DNA of 64,000 bases from Nymphaea colorata (GCF_008831285.2 NC_045143.1:2923503-2987502); one strand, 5' to 3'; counted from the first letter of the stretch, positions 11,325 to 24,039 are shown. Notes: a model not told the origin generated them from the letters alone. Translations and numbers: made by a program.

Positions 11325-12345
11325 CTTGATGTTAATTGTTTATTAAGAGAGAGTATTACTGAAGGTAATGTTGAGAAGGAGAAGGGAGTATGTATCCCTG
11401 ATATCTGGGGGCCCTGATATCCCGACTTCTCCTTTTTTTTTCTCCTTGCTTCCTCCGCTGGGTAGAGAGAGAGAAAATGGGGGTACGCCCCATGTTTAAG
11501 ATTTTTCCTTTTCTATGTTGCACTTGTTTTTTAAATATAGTATACTGATTTATCTTACCGACAGCCTGCAGATTGTTTCGCTTTGGGTTTGGGTTCTGAT
11601 TCCGATTGTTATAAACATTTATTAGAAACGAATGGTCTTTTCTTCTCTCCCTCTTTAGACCCTACTTATACATTTTACACTGAAAGTATAGTGTAAGGTA
11701 TTGTTATACATTGGTAGTCGGAGTTGCTTCCTTTCGTTCTTTTCGAATCCATTGAAGTTTGAATCAACATCGACACGATGCCACCCAGCTTCCTTCATCC
11801 CCACCCAGCATTCATTCTGGCCGTTGTTTGGCAAACGATTGTCGTTTGTGTTAGATCTGAGAAGATTCATGGAAATGTAGATGGAAATAATCTTGAAAAG
11901 AAGACCAAGAAAAAAATTAAAAATATAAAAAACACGGGGAAAGAGAAGGCAGTCTCCGAGAGAGATCTATTTAAGCAAACGTTGGGAGAAGGGGATGGCC
12001 TTCCTATCCTTCTCCAATCTCTAAATTTGGGCCCCGTTGTTCTTGTCTGCCTTTTTTTCTTCAACATGGACCCGGCAGGAATTTGAAAGGAAAATGGAAA
12101 AAAGGGAGAAAAGAAAAAGAAGGAAATGAGGGTTGGAGATCGGACCACAAGATAAAAGGAGAAAAATGTTCTTGTACCCCCATTTTCTCTCTCTCTCTAC
12201 CGCCTTCCAGAAGGAAGAGAAGGAAGCAATGAGAAAGAAAGGAGATGTCGCATTTCGGGAGATCAGGGCCCAGGGATACATGCTTCCTTCTCCTTCTCAA
12301 CATTACCTTTAGTCATACTCTCTCTTAATAAACAATTAACATCTA
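11325..12345. mobile_element. M-family long-TIR element, copy M1 (MULE-like, non-autonomous)
   Basis: The left end (11,325-11,500: GATGTTAATTGTTTATTAAGAGAGAG, GTTGAGAAGGAGAAGGGAG, GGGGGCCCTGATATC) is repeated reverse-complemented at 12,165-12,345, giving imperfect terminal inverted repeats of about 170-200 bp. The interior shares with M4 CATTTTACACTGAAAGTA, CATCGACACGATGCCACCCAGC and AGATCTATTTAAGCAAACGTTGGGAG. Long TIRs without a transposase suggest a Mutator-like non-autonomous element; this is inference. Its right end abuts H-repeat sequence. Confidence 0.65.
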
Positions 12346-12452
12346 TAAAAGCCCGCTAAATCATTTGCATAACACTCTCCATTTTCTCTCTTAATAAACA
12401 ATTAACATCTATAAAAGCCCGCTAAATCATTTGCATAACACTCTCCATTTTC
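12323..12452. repeat. Tandem ~62-bp duplication at the M1/H1 junction
   Basis: TCTCTTAATAAACAATTAACATC, TATAAAAGCCCGCTAAATC and ATTTGCATAACACTCTCCATTTT occur twice in direct succession. The repeated unit covers the end of M1 and the start of H1, so the duplication arose after or during the insertion. Confidence 0.85.
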
Positions 12453-12950
12453 ACCTCCAAGACATACTTGAAAAATCCAAGAGATCATACATTTTAAATT
12501 TCAAATATAGGTATTTGATTACTAACAAGGATTTAAAATTATTTATTTAAAAATTCAAGAATTGCATTGTATATTCATAATTATTGATTTAAATCATCGG
12601 GAGAACGATCAATTTATTAGAATAGAAATTCACACACGACATAAACCTCTATTTTAAGGGAAACGACACATATAGAATTTAAAGACATAAGAAACTGAAG
12701 GTTTTCTTTCAAAAAAAACAATCAAAGAACAAGACACCACATAATCCATATAAACTTTTGGCCAATTTGAGTAAAGAAGGTATTATTCTACTTTGAGTTT
12801 GCTTTTCACAAAGTAGTAAAGCTTCAAATGGATTTCAGCAATGCATACAATATAATGCAAGGAACCCATTAAATGTTCAATTTGCCTAAATAATTACAAA
12901 AAATTCAATGAAAATTAAAGCAGCCAACAGCTTGAATGTTAGATCTCTAG
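12350..12950 (-). repeat. H-family repeat, copy H1
   Basis: Reverse-complement match to 56,090-56,610: AGACATACTTGAAAAATCCAAGAGATCAT, ACTAACAAGGATTTAAAATT, TTTAAATCATCGGGAGAACG and TTCAATGAAAATTAAAGCAGCCAACA. No coding content. Confidence 0.8.
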
Positions 12951-13179
12951 TTCAACAATAGTACACAAGAAAGATATCTCTACTTCGACTGTTTTGTTGC
13001 CCATAGTCTACTTGACCTGCCTTTCATCTACAAGAAATGACCAACTCCACACACACCATGTTTCATCAATTAACTGGGCCTTGCAATGGCCAACTAAACC
13101 ATGATGGACAACACTTCTGAACAGTTGAAATAATAACATAACATGGTTATTATTTATTTCTATGGCATAGAGCAACTTA

Positions 13180-13325
13180 TTCATTGCATCAATACAGGCC
13201 TCCAAACAATATTTGCACATTACTAATTTGAAAAGAAGTTTAAAGGCAAAGAAGTTTAAGAAGAAAAAGTCCTGACAAGTTTTTAAAAGATTTCGTGCCA
13301 CTAAAATGCCTTTTGTTACATTCAT
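13180..13325 (-). repeat. Inverted partner of 11,090-11,245
   Basis: Reverse-complement of the repeat near 11.1 kb, including the GGCAAAGAAG and TTTCGTGCCA strings. Confidence 0.75.
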
Positions 13326-14814
13326 CGTTTCTTGGCATCAATATAGTTGATGACTAAAATATATTTAGTTCACATTGAAAAAGAATTTACTGAAAATCAT
13401 ACAATTAAAAATAAGAAAAAACTCACGCCCCAGTATAATTAATGATTGAAATATCCTTAATTCACAAAACTTTTTATAACATAAAATTGAAAAAAAAAAA
13501 ATGGAAGACGGTCCTTTACAGGCTTACAGCGCCTGGTGGCCCGGCGTAGGTTTTGCCTGAACCTAAGTTTCTCAGAAGACAGCCTCGTAGACACGGCAGT
13601 ATTCAGAAAACAATGGAATTCCTTCTCACTCTATGAATTCCATTCAAGCCCAAATAAGAAAGAAGGAAAATTTCCAGAAGATTCCAGTATTCAGTGAGCA
13701 CAGCGCGACCGCGAAAGTAGAGTTTCAGGAAACGAACGTGACCAAGAAGAAACAGAGAGATAAAAGGCTGACGGCAAAAGAGAAATGGCACTCAGAGAGA
13801 CAGCAAGGCGGGCGACAGTAACGGCACGGAACAGGACGAGGCCTTCAGAACGAGAGAAGAAGAAAAGGGACGAACACAACACGAATCCCAAAAGCCCGAA
13901 GGGCCTCTCAAGCGAACAGAGTAAGTTGGTAGCTCAGTCATCATCTCTGAGAACAGAAGGAGAAGGAGAAGGACAAAAACCATGAAAATTCGCTAAAACT
14001 AAACAGGCGCAGACTGACGGAGCAAGAAACTTTTGGCTGTGGGGCACTAGTACATAGTATGTGAGTTTTAATAACATTTTGACAGTCAAAAGTTACAACT
14101 GAATCGGTCCACACCTGTTGCATACGCTAAAATATCCCTAACCAAATGAAGTTAGCAAAAGAAATATGGGAAAACTTGGAATGAAGATGACTGCACACAA
14201 TTGGAAGGCTTTTTACTTCCAAACAGTTATCGACAACTTTTTATTAAACTTGTCATAATCGAGGAAAGAATCCAAATGCTTTATTTCAAGAAAAGTCTAA
14301 AAAAAGTTGAGAGAAGAGAAGTTTGATTTGCTTGATTTGAGCAAGCCTGTGTACATCTACATACTCGCTGGCATATAATGATAATAAAAACAGTAAAAAA
14401 CTTGCATAGCAACCAAAAATCACGCCCAGGCAAAAGCGAGAGGAATTGTAAGTTAAATAAGTAAAAAAAAAATGATTATGACTCTTCTATTCTTTTTTCT
14501 GAAATCTGTTCTTTACTTGTGATTATTGCTATTAGGTATGCTGTGTAACTAAATGGCTGGATGAAACTGATGTCTGTCATTATCCGGCTAGTGCATTCCC
14601 AAGCTGTGATTAGCAACTAAATTGTAGGAATTTGCTAGGAATTGTAACAACAAAAGAAGATTGCTGAGCTCCCATCATGAAAGAACCTTTCTCATTTTCA
14701 TCCAATTGACAGGTACAGCCACAACACCTTTATGATGAGTGAGGATCACGGCAGAGCTATGCTTGACAGAGTGACAATTTCTGACTGTAAACAGTCTGCT
14801 TTCCATTTCGAACT
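13326..14814. other. Intergenic, purine-rich stretch without a recognisable gene
   Basis: At 13,630-13,980 the plus strand is strongly purine-rich, so both strands show open frames. The predicted peptides are Lys/Arg/Glu-rich or Ser/Leu/Phe-rich low-complexity text, not protein-like. The remainder is AT-rich. Confidence 0.5.
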
Positions 14815-15162
14815 ATGGGGCTCGACCCAAGTCTGGCATGGGCATTGGACTTGAGAGAGTCTTGGATGGAGCTCTTTCCAATGGAAGCTTTAATGGGCTG
14901 GCGTGGGCAGGCCCACACCAGCCCACACGTAGCTCCGCTACTGGTTGCAGAGAAGAAAAAGGGGGAAATTAAGGACCGCTTTCCGGCTGTAAGGGCCGCG
15001 AAGAAACCTCACGCGAGTTCAGAGCGGTGGGAAACAAACGTTACATGTTCGTCCAGAGCAGTCCGGGAGTCGCTTCAGCTCGAGCAAGAAACCGCCGGCA
15101 AGTTGGCAAAATTAAAGGACGAAGAAGATGAAGAAGAAACGAGATTCAACGGCGGAAGATGA
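14815..15162 (+). other. Open frame of 115 codons, unrecognised
   Basis: It is higher in GC than its surroundings and codes for a peptide with an acidic/basic tail (AKLKDEEDEEETRFNGGR). An imperfect direct repeat (GATTCAACGGCGGAA) follows at once, and a G-box-like CCACGTGTCAG lies near 15,233. No conserved domain was recognised. It could equally be promoter or leader DNA. Confidence 0.15.
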
Positions 15163-16015
15163 CAATAGATTCAACGGCGGAAACGTTAGGCAGCTGCTGG
15201 CATCGCGGCCATCGACCGTTGAGCGTATCTTGCCACGTGTCAGCACAATAGCTCGACTAAATGGGGTAGGGTTTTTTTTTTTCTATTGGTTTCTAAGGTC
15301 TTTTTAAAACTTGTGTACCAAATTGGGGGTTTAGGCGAGAATAGTAGAATTCTAAAATTAAAATTCTCATGTTTTTAGTGGAATAGGGATTGTGTTATTA
15401 AACAAAAAAATCTTGAGGGTTCCCCTTGAATCAAACTACTGGAATTATGGTTCTATCATAAGGGGGTGTAATTATGGTTCTCAAATTTTAGAATTCTTTT
15501 CTCTCTTTTAAACACATGATGGTTTTAATTCAATCAATTCTAAAATTTTTCATTCTGGTACCATGAAACACGTTATTTTCAATTTCATAATCAAATTTTT
15601 ATAAACTATCAAGCACAAAAGAAAACTAAAACTGGAATTTTCTTTCTAGAATTTTAAATCTAAGGTTAAAATTCAATGCAACAAAACCAGCTTGAAAAAG
15701 AATGTAAAGGTGAACTAGTGGAGTTAGGGTGGTAAGGGATGTACAACGACTTGAGCTCGATCTCGACCAGAACTCATTCTTATAAGCTAAGCTCGAGCAT
15801 GACTCATTAAAAAGTGAGTCGAGTTTGAGTTTGAGTTAAAACTGAGTTATAAACAAATCAAGTGCCAGTTACAGGAGCTTGCCTTCCTTTTTTTTTTTTC
15901 CTTTTTTTTTTAAATTTCTCTTGCTATGTCCCTAGTTTCTTCTTTTTATTTTCTATTTCTCCCTCCCTCCCTCTCATCTTTTCATACCATTGTCTCTTCC
16001 TACGACGACAGTTTC
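15163..16015. other. Intergenic, nothing recognised
   Basis: AT-rich, with repeated AATTCTAGAATT-like text and a CT/T-rich block at 15,880-16,030. Confidence 0.5.
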
Positions 16016-16079
16016 TGCTTCTTCTCCTTTGGCGATGCAAAAGGCGAAATGTAAAGCCATGCTACCATCTCTAAAACAC

Positions 16080-16335
16080 CATATAGCTCCACAAGCCATT
16101 GCAGGGGGTCCTTATGTAATGGCTTCTTTAGAAAAAATAAAATTCTTGTCTCTGCCCCGATGAATATATGAACATATGTCTTTGAAAAGTTATGGGGCCA
16201 TGTGGCCTCCCTTGGTGCACCAGCCAAAATTTACAAGTGAGGAAGTTTAACTACAAGTAAAATTCAATCTGAAATGGGGCACCAAGAACATTTACACTAT
16301 ATGTACAATGAAAGTTTTGACAAGTCTCATCCCTT
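16080..16335 (+). repeat. Dispersed repeat, partner 25,800-26,010
   Basis: TATGTAATGGCT, TGCCCCGATGAATATATGAACA, TCTTTGAAAAGTTATGGGG, TGCACCAGCCAAAAT and TACAATGAAAGTTTTGACAAGTCTCA are shared, in order, with 25,800-26,010. Confidence 0.8.
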
Positions 16336-17049
16336 ACCCAGGGCGATGTGTTCTGATAATTGATTAAAATGCAAAAGTTTCGCAAAGGTCAAAATTTCTT
16401 TATTATGTAAAACTGATCCTGCAATTAATTTTAGCCAATGCTTTCGCCCCTCATTAAACATTACAACTAAACGGCAATTTTGATGAGGTGAATTGCCTTT
16501 TCGGTACTGTAGTCAACAAGAAGTCATACGATCGATACTTGCGGAAGAATGGTTAGAACTTAATTGATTAGATAGATATTGTGCATGAAATCCCTCAAAA
16601 TGCTTGTGTTTGGTTAACCGCTCGATCAGTCTTTCCCAAGGATGGACCCCATGAAAGCTGTTAGAGTATACCCATTAAAATTAAATATTAAAATAATTTT
16701 TTACAATCTAACCAATATATATATTTTGATATGATCTTTTGGTGGAAAACATCATTTTCTTGTTTGAACAATGGTTTTTTAATAATAAAAAATGAACGGG
16801 ACTTATAACATCAACAAATTTGATAGCAGAATTATCAATTTTTTACAAATATGACCTGAACTAAAGCACGATTTTATATTAAATTAGTGTACAAAAACAT
16901 GTTAGAAGGCTCATATTTTGCTTAAAACATTCCTTAACACAAATATTGGGTCTAGTTTTTATCTCTTTCCAAAATGATCTGGTATCTACTCATTCACATA
17001 TAAATAAATAAATATATATATTATATATATGTTTGGTTTCTACCAATCA

Positions 17050-17101
<52 letters not shown>

Positions 17102-18319
17102 AGTGAATGATTGGGCAAGGAATACATTCCAACCATGATAGTATGTGACTCATAAATACACAAGGGAATTTACTTTGCCTTTTTAAGATAGACATGAAAA
17201 GCTCTCCTTCCGACCAAGGTTCCAACTGTTGAGAAAAATACGTCACCCTAGACGTGGAAATTTGTATTAATTCATCAACGCTATCTTAACTGGCATATAA
17301 TTCCCGCACTTCTTTTCATTCACAAATTAATCGTCAAACTATACGCTTTCTAGATTTTAGAGTTTTCTTTCGCATACTAGAAAAACAGGTTATGTGATTA
17401 GGGTGTATAATGACATTAAGGCGTTTGGCTTCCACAACGGATGATGTGGGGACGATGACATTGATGACAACCGCAGAAGAGCACCACAAAGGATGAAGCA
17501 TTTTTTTTTTTGTTTTTTAATGAAGACAAAAACTCAACCGACCTAACTACAGGGTTGAGTCAAGCCGAGTACCGAGTACCCAAGGACGGTCCGGCCTGAT
17601 GCCCAACCTTACCTAAAACCCATCCTCCTTATTGTACAAAAGCATAGCCCCTACAGGTGAAGATGGAAACATGCTTTCAACATGCCCCTCTCCTTGTTTG
17701 AGCTATGTCCTTGTGCTAATCATGAACTTAAATATGTAAAAGTATACCAATGCATATAAACTGATCCTCTTTTTCTTAATAATGCTTGGACAGAAAGTCA
17801 GTATTTGGAATACATGACTGCATATATACCTCAAAATCAATTATGTGTCATCGAGTCTGCATAAGGAAAGGGCCGTGTCGGGACCCTTGACATGGTGACG
17901 CACCCACGTCGACGCGATGCGGGTGCTGGTACGACCCAGATTCGCATCCAACCCGCACCCTATTGATTTCAGTTTTTTTTTAGCTTTTTTTTAATCAAAT
18001 ATGATATTATTAATATATTGTAATACTAAATTAATAATAATAATAAATACCATTGCCGTACTGCCGCACTGTAATTTTTTGAGATGTATCGCACCGGCAC
18101 CTTCATCCGCACCCGCACCCCACATTCTGGTGACATAGAGACCGACACACATTGAATTTAACAAAACATTAATGGCTGGAAACAACAACGTTTAGATTTT
18201 TTTTTTGTGGTGAGCCCCTTGTATTGTTAAGTTTGCAATAATTTAAGAATGGTAATGTCTTAATGCCAACTACCTTATAATTTATTTTGACTTTTGGGGG
18301 CCGCCAAACTTTTATTGTA
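16336..18319. other. AT-rich intergenic with microsatellite and GC-rich hAT-like ends
   Basis: It holds a (TA)n(GT)n tract at 17,054-17,102 and a GC-rich pair at 17,870-17,960 and 18,055-18,125 (GGTGCGGGTGC-type ends around an AT core) that resembles the hAT-like MITE family. No gene was seen. Confidence 0.45.
17054..17102. repeat. (TA)n(GT)n microsatellite
   Basis: Seventeen or so TA repeats run directly into seven GT repeats. Confidence 0.95.
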
Positions 18320-20165
18320 TTGGGATGAGGTTATATTTAGATGTGTGTGTTCATACTTTGAGAGATCTATGTCAGCATTTAGGGCAAATCAGTAAAATGA
18401 TGCACGATTTATTTGCAAACACAATGTTTGCTACAACGACCTGGTTATATGTGTTGTATTGGTGCACGATTTATTTGCAGAAAGTGCTAAGAGGAAGAAG
18501 AACAGATCCTAACAATCAGATCAATGAACTAAAAAAAGACGACTCCACCAAGTCAGGAGTTGTATCGACTCCATGAAAAGAAAAATACCCCCAATTGGTG
18601 AGGTAAACATATTGCTTCATATTCTCAACAAATTCTTGCTTGATCATATGCAAAATCGCGCACATAACTATATATCGTGGTCGACCTACATTTCGAACTC
18701 AAGTTTTTATTCTGGTCAAGGTTTTGATAGTTCATGCAGATGTGCATCATAGGTTCCATATATTGGAATTCTAGTTTTGAAAAAGATACAAATTAACGTT
18801 TAGCTTTTGATTGAATAACAAATCACCGCTTAATTTTTGAGGGTGAACAAATGACCGCCAAACTTTTGTTCTAAATTCTAAAGTAGGCGATTCCTCATTC
18901 CAGTCACCGTTGTTAGTTTAACTGCAGGTGAGGTGAAGTTAAGTTATAAATTTGACAAGTATTTTCTTCCAAAAAATCAAGGGCTTCATCAATTTGTCCA
19001 GCACTCACCGGCGGCGGCGACACTGGCAGCCGTGAAGGACGATGGAGGATGACTACTAAGACTCTCTCCCTCTGTGTGTGTCTGTGCTTCCAATAAAATC
19101 GGCAGTGGCAGCCTTGAAGGACGGTGGAGAGGCTGGAAGCCGGTGACCAAGAATGGAAAGAGGGTTTGCTAGGAAATGCGTGGATCTGGTGTATCACCAG
19201 ACATAGACATAAACACATTTCATACGCTGATATGGATTCAATGAAGGCAAAGAAAACCATGGAAATATGAAGAAATAGAGGTTGTTGTGCATTGGCCTCA
19301 AGGGGCATAGCGTAGGTGGTCAGGCTAGAGTTTTGTAAAAGGCATGTCTTTAGTTTGATTTCCATGGACGTTATGTTCATGTGTCTTAAGGCGAAAGACG
19401 TGACATCCAAGTTTAAGGGTATGCCGTTCTATCACTGATACAAACGCAGCTCAGGACCCTGGAGGCATGGGGAATGAGGGGCCTTTGGGCAGTGGGATTG
19501 ACCCTATCGCTCACCCGAAAAGTTGTTGTGCATTGTAATAGAAGGTCATGACATTGGCAAATTCATAGAACGCTTGCTGAGTTGCTGGTGGAGATTGCAA
19601 AATGGCATAAGCAAAGAATCGACATTGACGGGGAGATTGTGGAGTGAATACCCAACAGCGAACTCATGAGTTTTCTCATTATGTGTGAAAGCTCTTTACG
19701 TGAGTTTCTTTGGGTCCTTCATTGTAACTTCTCTTTGCAATGTTTATTTTGATACATTTTGTGCATTTTGGATGTTGGGTTTACTATACTTTGCGGGCTA
19801 CTTTGATTTTGTTATTGAACTTTCGTTGAGGAGAGATTCTGTTACAATTATTTTTAAAAAATTGGAGTACCCTGGCTCTTTCGGATTTTATCTGGATGAA
19901 CTAGTGAGTATCATTTGTATTTGGATCTTGTTGCTGTTGGATGCCTTATATAATCTGATTTACTGTTTTAATTTGATGAATTTTTTAAGTCTGTAAATTT
20001 AAATGTTTCGCATTCATTTACATGTTTGGACTTTCGGAAAAGAAAATACGAGAGGCAAAAAAAAAAAAAAAAAAGAGAGAGGCACGATTGCTTGCTTAGC
20101 TAAGTACTGAGCTCGCCAAACGACGCCTCTATGCGCAACTAAGCAAAATGATGAGCATTATTTGG
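18320..20165 (+). repeat. Segmental duplication S, copy 1 (partner 26.84-28.2 kb)
   Basis: Shared ordered strings include TTTATTTGCAGAAAGT, GATCCTAACAATCAGATC, TTCTTGCTTGATCATATGCAAAATCGCGCA, CATAGGTTCCATAT, ACGTGAGTTTCTTTGGGTCCTT, GATGTTGGGTTT and GAGCTCGCCAAACGACGCCT. An open stretch near 19,560-19,720 (ELLVEIAKWHK, then SSLREFLWVL) has a shortened counterpart in copy 2 and may be a decayed coding remnant of unknown family. Copy 1 has about 400 bp (about 18,900-19,400) that is missing from copy 2. Confidence 0.75.
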
Positions 20166-20269
20166 GCAATAATATATGAGATCTAGAATTTGACTTTCAA
20201 CATCGTTACCCATATGCAATTATTCTAGCTTTCAGTTATTGTTAAATATCCCCCGCATGCCTGGCTTGA

Positions 20270-22550
20270 GTGATTATGAATTCATAATTGAGATCTGATC
20301 CAAATTTCGTTGTTAAATTAACATGCCAACTTTTAGATCTAATCCAAACCATATTATTGGCATTCATTACAAGATGTTTATTCAAATTAAAACTACTATC
20401 CTGACCAAATCTGAATCCAAATTTGGTCAACATTTACTTAAATCTGACTCTAAACCCAATCAGATGTCATTTCTAATATCTGAAATTGATATGAATTCAT
20501 AATCAAATATCAAATTTTTTTTCAGTATCCAAAATCCAAAATTTTTTTCAGTATCCAAATCAAATATCATTATGTCGTCCGATCATAATGATCGGGTACT
20601 GTTGGCCCACAAAATGGAAATTTCTTTTCGCAATGCAGAAACTGAGTTTTGTAGGCTTTACTTTATTGATGCTCAAGTTCATGGTTCCAGACCCTTAAGC
20701 GATGGATGAAAATTATTTTTCAATAATAAGAAAATATATTGATATGAGCCAATGCTTATTGGCCGATGCGCCATATTAATGGTGGAGCAAGTTGATACAA
20801 ACATATATATATATTTTAAACTTAAAAAATAATAAAAATATTTTTTTTAATATTATCGGGCCCTGATGGGCAGCCTTCCTGGCCCAGCTAAAAAAATGTA
20901 CAAGAACAAATAAGTGCTCCTCCTGTTAATCAGAAAAGTTACTTAGATATTGGAATTTAGTTTTTTTCTAATAGGGTCTTACATGTATGGAAACAATGTC
21001 TTAGTGGTGAAAATGGAAAGTATTATTGAAAATGATTTAACATTATAAAAAAAATCTTCTCAATAAAAGAAATGTTATTATTGCTAAAGATAATGTGACC
21101 ACTTATAAGAGAACGACATCTATAAAAGCAAAGATGTAATAAAAATAATAATATCAATGTTATGAACGAGGGTGGCCATCCACCTGAACTTGCAAAAAAA
21201 AAATAAAAAGCTTTCCTAACCTTATTGTAAACTGAGAGTATAAATATCGAATCTAACAATATTGATGTTACCCAAAACAACTAACATTTTTTCTCAACAA
21301 AAGCATTGTTATCATTGTTGATGATAATTTTGCAACCTGTAAGGGAATGAGATCTATAAAAATAAAGAAAACAACAAAAATAATAATTGTATAAGTATCA
21401 ACAAAGAGATTCCTTGACCCAGAGATGTAAAAAAAATCAAGGAGATATCTAGAGATTATTGCACATGGAGATTATAAATATCAAATCAAACACTATGATT
21501 CTTAAGGCCAACCAATGGTGGTCTTCTGTGGTGGAAAACCAAAACCACGTTAAATCTCATGCTTTTATTAGTTTTTATGTATTTTTAACAACACACAAGT
21601 GTGTTGCATGTATTTTTTTTATATTTTTTAGAAAAAAGAAAAAACATGAGTTTGAATGTGAAATGCTGGCAAAACTATGCTGATTTACCTGCCTTCATGA
21701 GGGTAACACATAGATAAAATTAGAGTTATAACGATGGGTTCGTTTGAAATTTTTTGCTGGCAAAAATTTCACCAATGCAAGCATGAGATTTTCTTTTAAT
21801 ATTTTCTCATATAAGCATCATCTTTGTTGCTTCGACCCCGTTTCAACTAGAATCACCTTTTTTTTTTCTTAATGCTTTCTCATATAAGCGTCATCTTTGT
21901 TTAAGATTAAATGTTAAGTAGCAATCATCTGTGTTGCTTTCCTTTCCTTTAATCATAAACCTATGGAGCTAAGAATAGACAGCTGAATTAAGCACGTCAC
22001 TCCTACCTAACTTTTGGACTACGCAACCGGCGGTAGATGCATTGACAGGAACACAGTGAATATTGAATAAATGGTAGTCGCTTTGCATCTTTTGCTTCAC
22101 GTAAAAATTTTCCGGTGATGCCGGGAACTGGTGGGAAGGGGTTCCTGTAAGCTCATAAATGAAAGACAGAGGACATCAAAGAGGAGAGACGGGGACCGAG
22201 TGGAGGACAATGAATGATGGAGGAGCTACCGAAGGAATGACCTTCTACCTTCTACTCAACCGAAGTCGTTTCCAACCTAGAAAAATGTACACCCACTTTT
22301 CGGCTTTTGATGCCCTATGATTTATTAAAACATGGCATCGTTTACGTCCATCAAAAATCTATTCACCTGGTAGATGATGAATTTAAAGACTTTCAGTTCC
22401 AAAAGAACAGGGCATTTAATGGCAAGATATGATTTATTAAAACATGGCATCGTTTACGTCCATAAAAAAATCTATCTATTTACGTCCATCAAAAATGTTG
22501 AGAAGGAGAAGGGAATATGTATCCCTGATATCTGGGGGCCCTCATCTACA
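20270..22550 (+). repeat. Segmental duplication, copy B (partner 9.15-11.43 kb)
   Basis: Collinear with copy A, but with the longer H-family segment at 20,985-21,560 and an extra duplication of TTTATTAAAACATGGCATCGTTTACGTCCAT near 22,320 and 22,430. It ends in GTTGAGAAGGAGAAGGG and GATATCTGGGGGCCCT, that is, at an M-family end. Confidence 0.8.
20985..21560 (+). repeat. H-family repeat, copy H3
   Basis: It carries AAAAAAATCTTCTCAATAAAAGAAATG, TTATAAGAGAACGACATCTATAAAAGCAAAG, GTGGCCATCCACCTGAA and ATATTGATGTTACCCAAA, as in copies H4 and H6. Confidence 0.8.
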
Positions 22551-22559
22551 TCCTTGCCT

Positions 22560-23390
22560 TTAAAGACGATTTTTTCTCAATTAAATCAGCCGATTCACCA
22601 ATGAGGTGATAATAATATTGGGGCCGTACCACCACAGCCAATTTAAACAAAGATGGAGATGCATAAACTAGGGTCCATGGCTAACTGTTTGTACAGCTGA
22701 ACGATTATCTTTTTAGGGTGAAAATGTCATGTAATTGCCAACTTACCAAAGCAGATAAAATGTCATTGATGATGAGACCCAGATCTCATATAGAAGGAGA
22801 AGAAGGCATGCCCGAGTTTAAATCCAATATTAAAAGCGTTAATCCCTTGTTCATAAACAAAGCCCAAAAACTCGATTGGATAAGGGACCGAACCTTGAAG
22901 CATTAAACGGCGGCAATTGAGGGTGTTATAGTCTTTATAAAGATTAAGGACTGAAAGAGATTAATGAAAAAAAAAAGACGAATGCAAAGACACGTAGATG
23001 GTTAGATGACTTCGTGTTGAATTTCAATATCAAGCCCAACATCTCATTGCCCATAATCGGAGACCGGAGCGAAGGGTACGAGGGAGGGGGAGCCGCCTAG
23101 GCTATGAACCTACCTCAACCAAATTCAAAAAAAAAAAAATCTAGTGCAAAAATTGAAAAAAAAATTGTTTCAATGTATTTTTTGGATATAAGTTTAGTTT
23201 GATCTTACCCAAATCCAATACAAAAAACCCAATTCCCATTTGGCTCGCTCTCACGAAAAATCTTGGCTCTACCCTGGAGGTAGCGGCAGTATATGGCAAT
23301 GGCAGAAGACGGGATTTGAATATCCGGATCTTGCCGGAGGAGGGTGGAAAACCGCAAACCGCCTTGCGAAACCGGAGTCGCTTTCTGTAC
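22560..23390. other. Intergenic, no gene recognised
   Basis: Short open frames only. Both strands are open at 23,200-23,470, in the left shoulder of the inverted repeat, which argues for chance rather than coding. Confidence 0.45.
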
Positions 23391-23393
23391 CAA

Positions 23394-24020
23394 GAAATCG
23401 ATGACAGCACGATCATGGCTGGTGGTCGTGAGGGGGAGGTTTGCTCATGTAAGGCCACCTCCTTCCCATCCATTGCCTTCGGTCCCTTTGCTTCCCTGTA
23501 CTACGTTTAGTGCGTTTATTTTACGTTCGTTTCGTTTCTTCGTTTTTCGCCATTCTTGCTGTAGTTTGAAAATCTTATCACCTTTTAAACTCCACAATCT
23601 CATCACCTACCACCTTTCCTATGGAAGAGCGTTGATACTTCCTACTTCACTTGATTGCAAAAGCCTCTTCAAAGGAACAGAGTCCAAATAAGATACAACA
23701 GCGTGTCAAGTTGAGCAGAGGAATGATCTTTAGAAGCAATAATGAAAGGCGGAGACAGGTTCCTAACAAAGAAAAGAGAAGACGCCACGGTTTCGGTTCA
23801 CGAGAGTTAAGAGTAAACTTACCTCAGATCGGATGCCCGAGAACTTGGCACTCTCTCGGCAAGGAAGAGAGAAACAAGGAGACAAAAGGAAAAACGAAGA
23901 AACGGAACGAACGTAAAATAAACGCACTAAACGTAGTACGGGGAAGCAAAGGGACCAAAGGCGATGGATGCAAACCTCCCCCTCACGACCTCCAGCCATG
24001 ATCGTGCTGTCATCGATTTC
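23394..24020. repeat. Inverted repeat with ~130-155 bp arms
   Basis: The left arm 23,394-23,547 (GAAATCGATGACAGCACGATCATGGC to CGTTTCTTCGTTTTT) is matched by the reverse complement at 23,890-24,020. The arms share GTACTACGTTTAGTGCGTTTATTTTACG and the GACCACCAGCCATGATCGTGCTGTCATCGAT region with few differences. The spacer is about 340 bp and AG-rich. Open frames on both strands are by-products of the symmetry. Confidence 0.8.
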
Positions 24021-24039
24021 TACTACAGAACAAAATCGT

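Larger units (their letters stand above)
9150..11430 (+). repeat. Segmental duplication, copy A (partner 20.27-22.55 kb)
   Basis: This stretch and 20,270-22,550 match in order and orientation: the Lys/Leu-poor AT-rich text, the H-family piece, CATGAGGGTAACACAT, GATGCCGGGAACTGGTG and GACGGGGACCGAGTGGAGGACAATG. Copy A lacks about 270 bp of H repeat present in copy B (about 20,990-21,260). Copy B has shorter, rearranged sequence near 22,380-22,500. Confidence 0.8.

Noticed and set aside
13603-14123. Opposing frames in purine-rich DNA
   Set aside because: Low-complexity peptides on both strands and no conserved motif.
18913-19410. 165-codon open frame on the minus strand
   Set aside because: It lies in a repeat block of about 400 bp missing from the paired copy at 26-28 kb, shows low-complexity composition and has no motif.
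19685-19996. 103-codon hydrophobic frame that could be a membrane protein
   Set aside because: The duplicate at 27.34-27.53 kb is frameshifted and the hydrophobicity follows from T-rich DNA; no family match.
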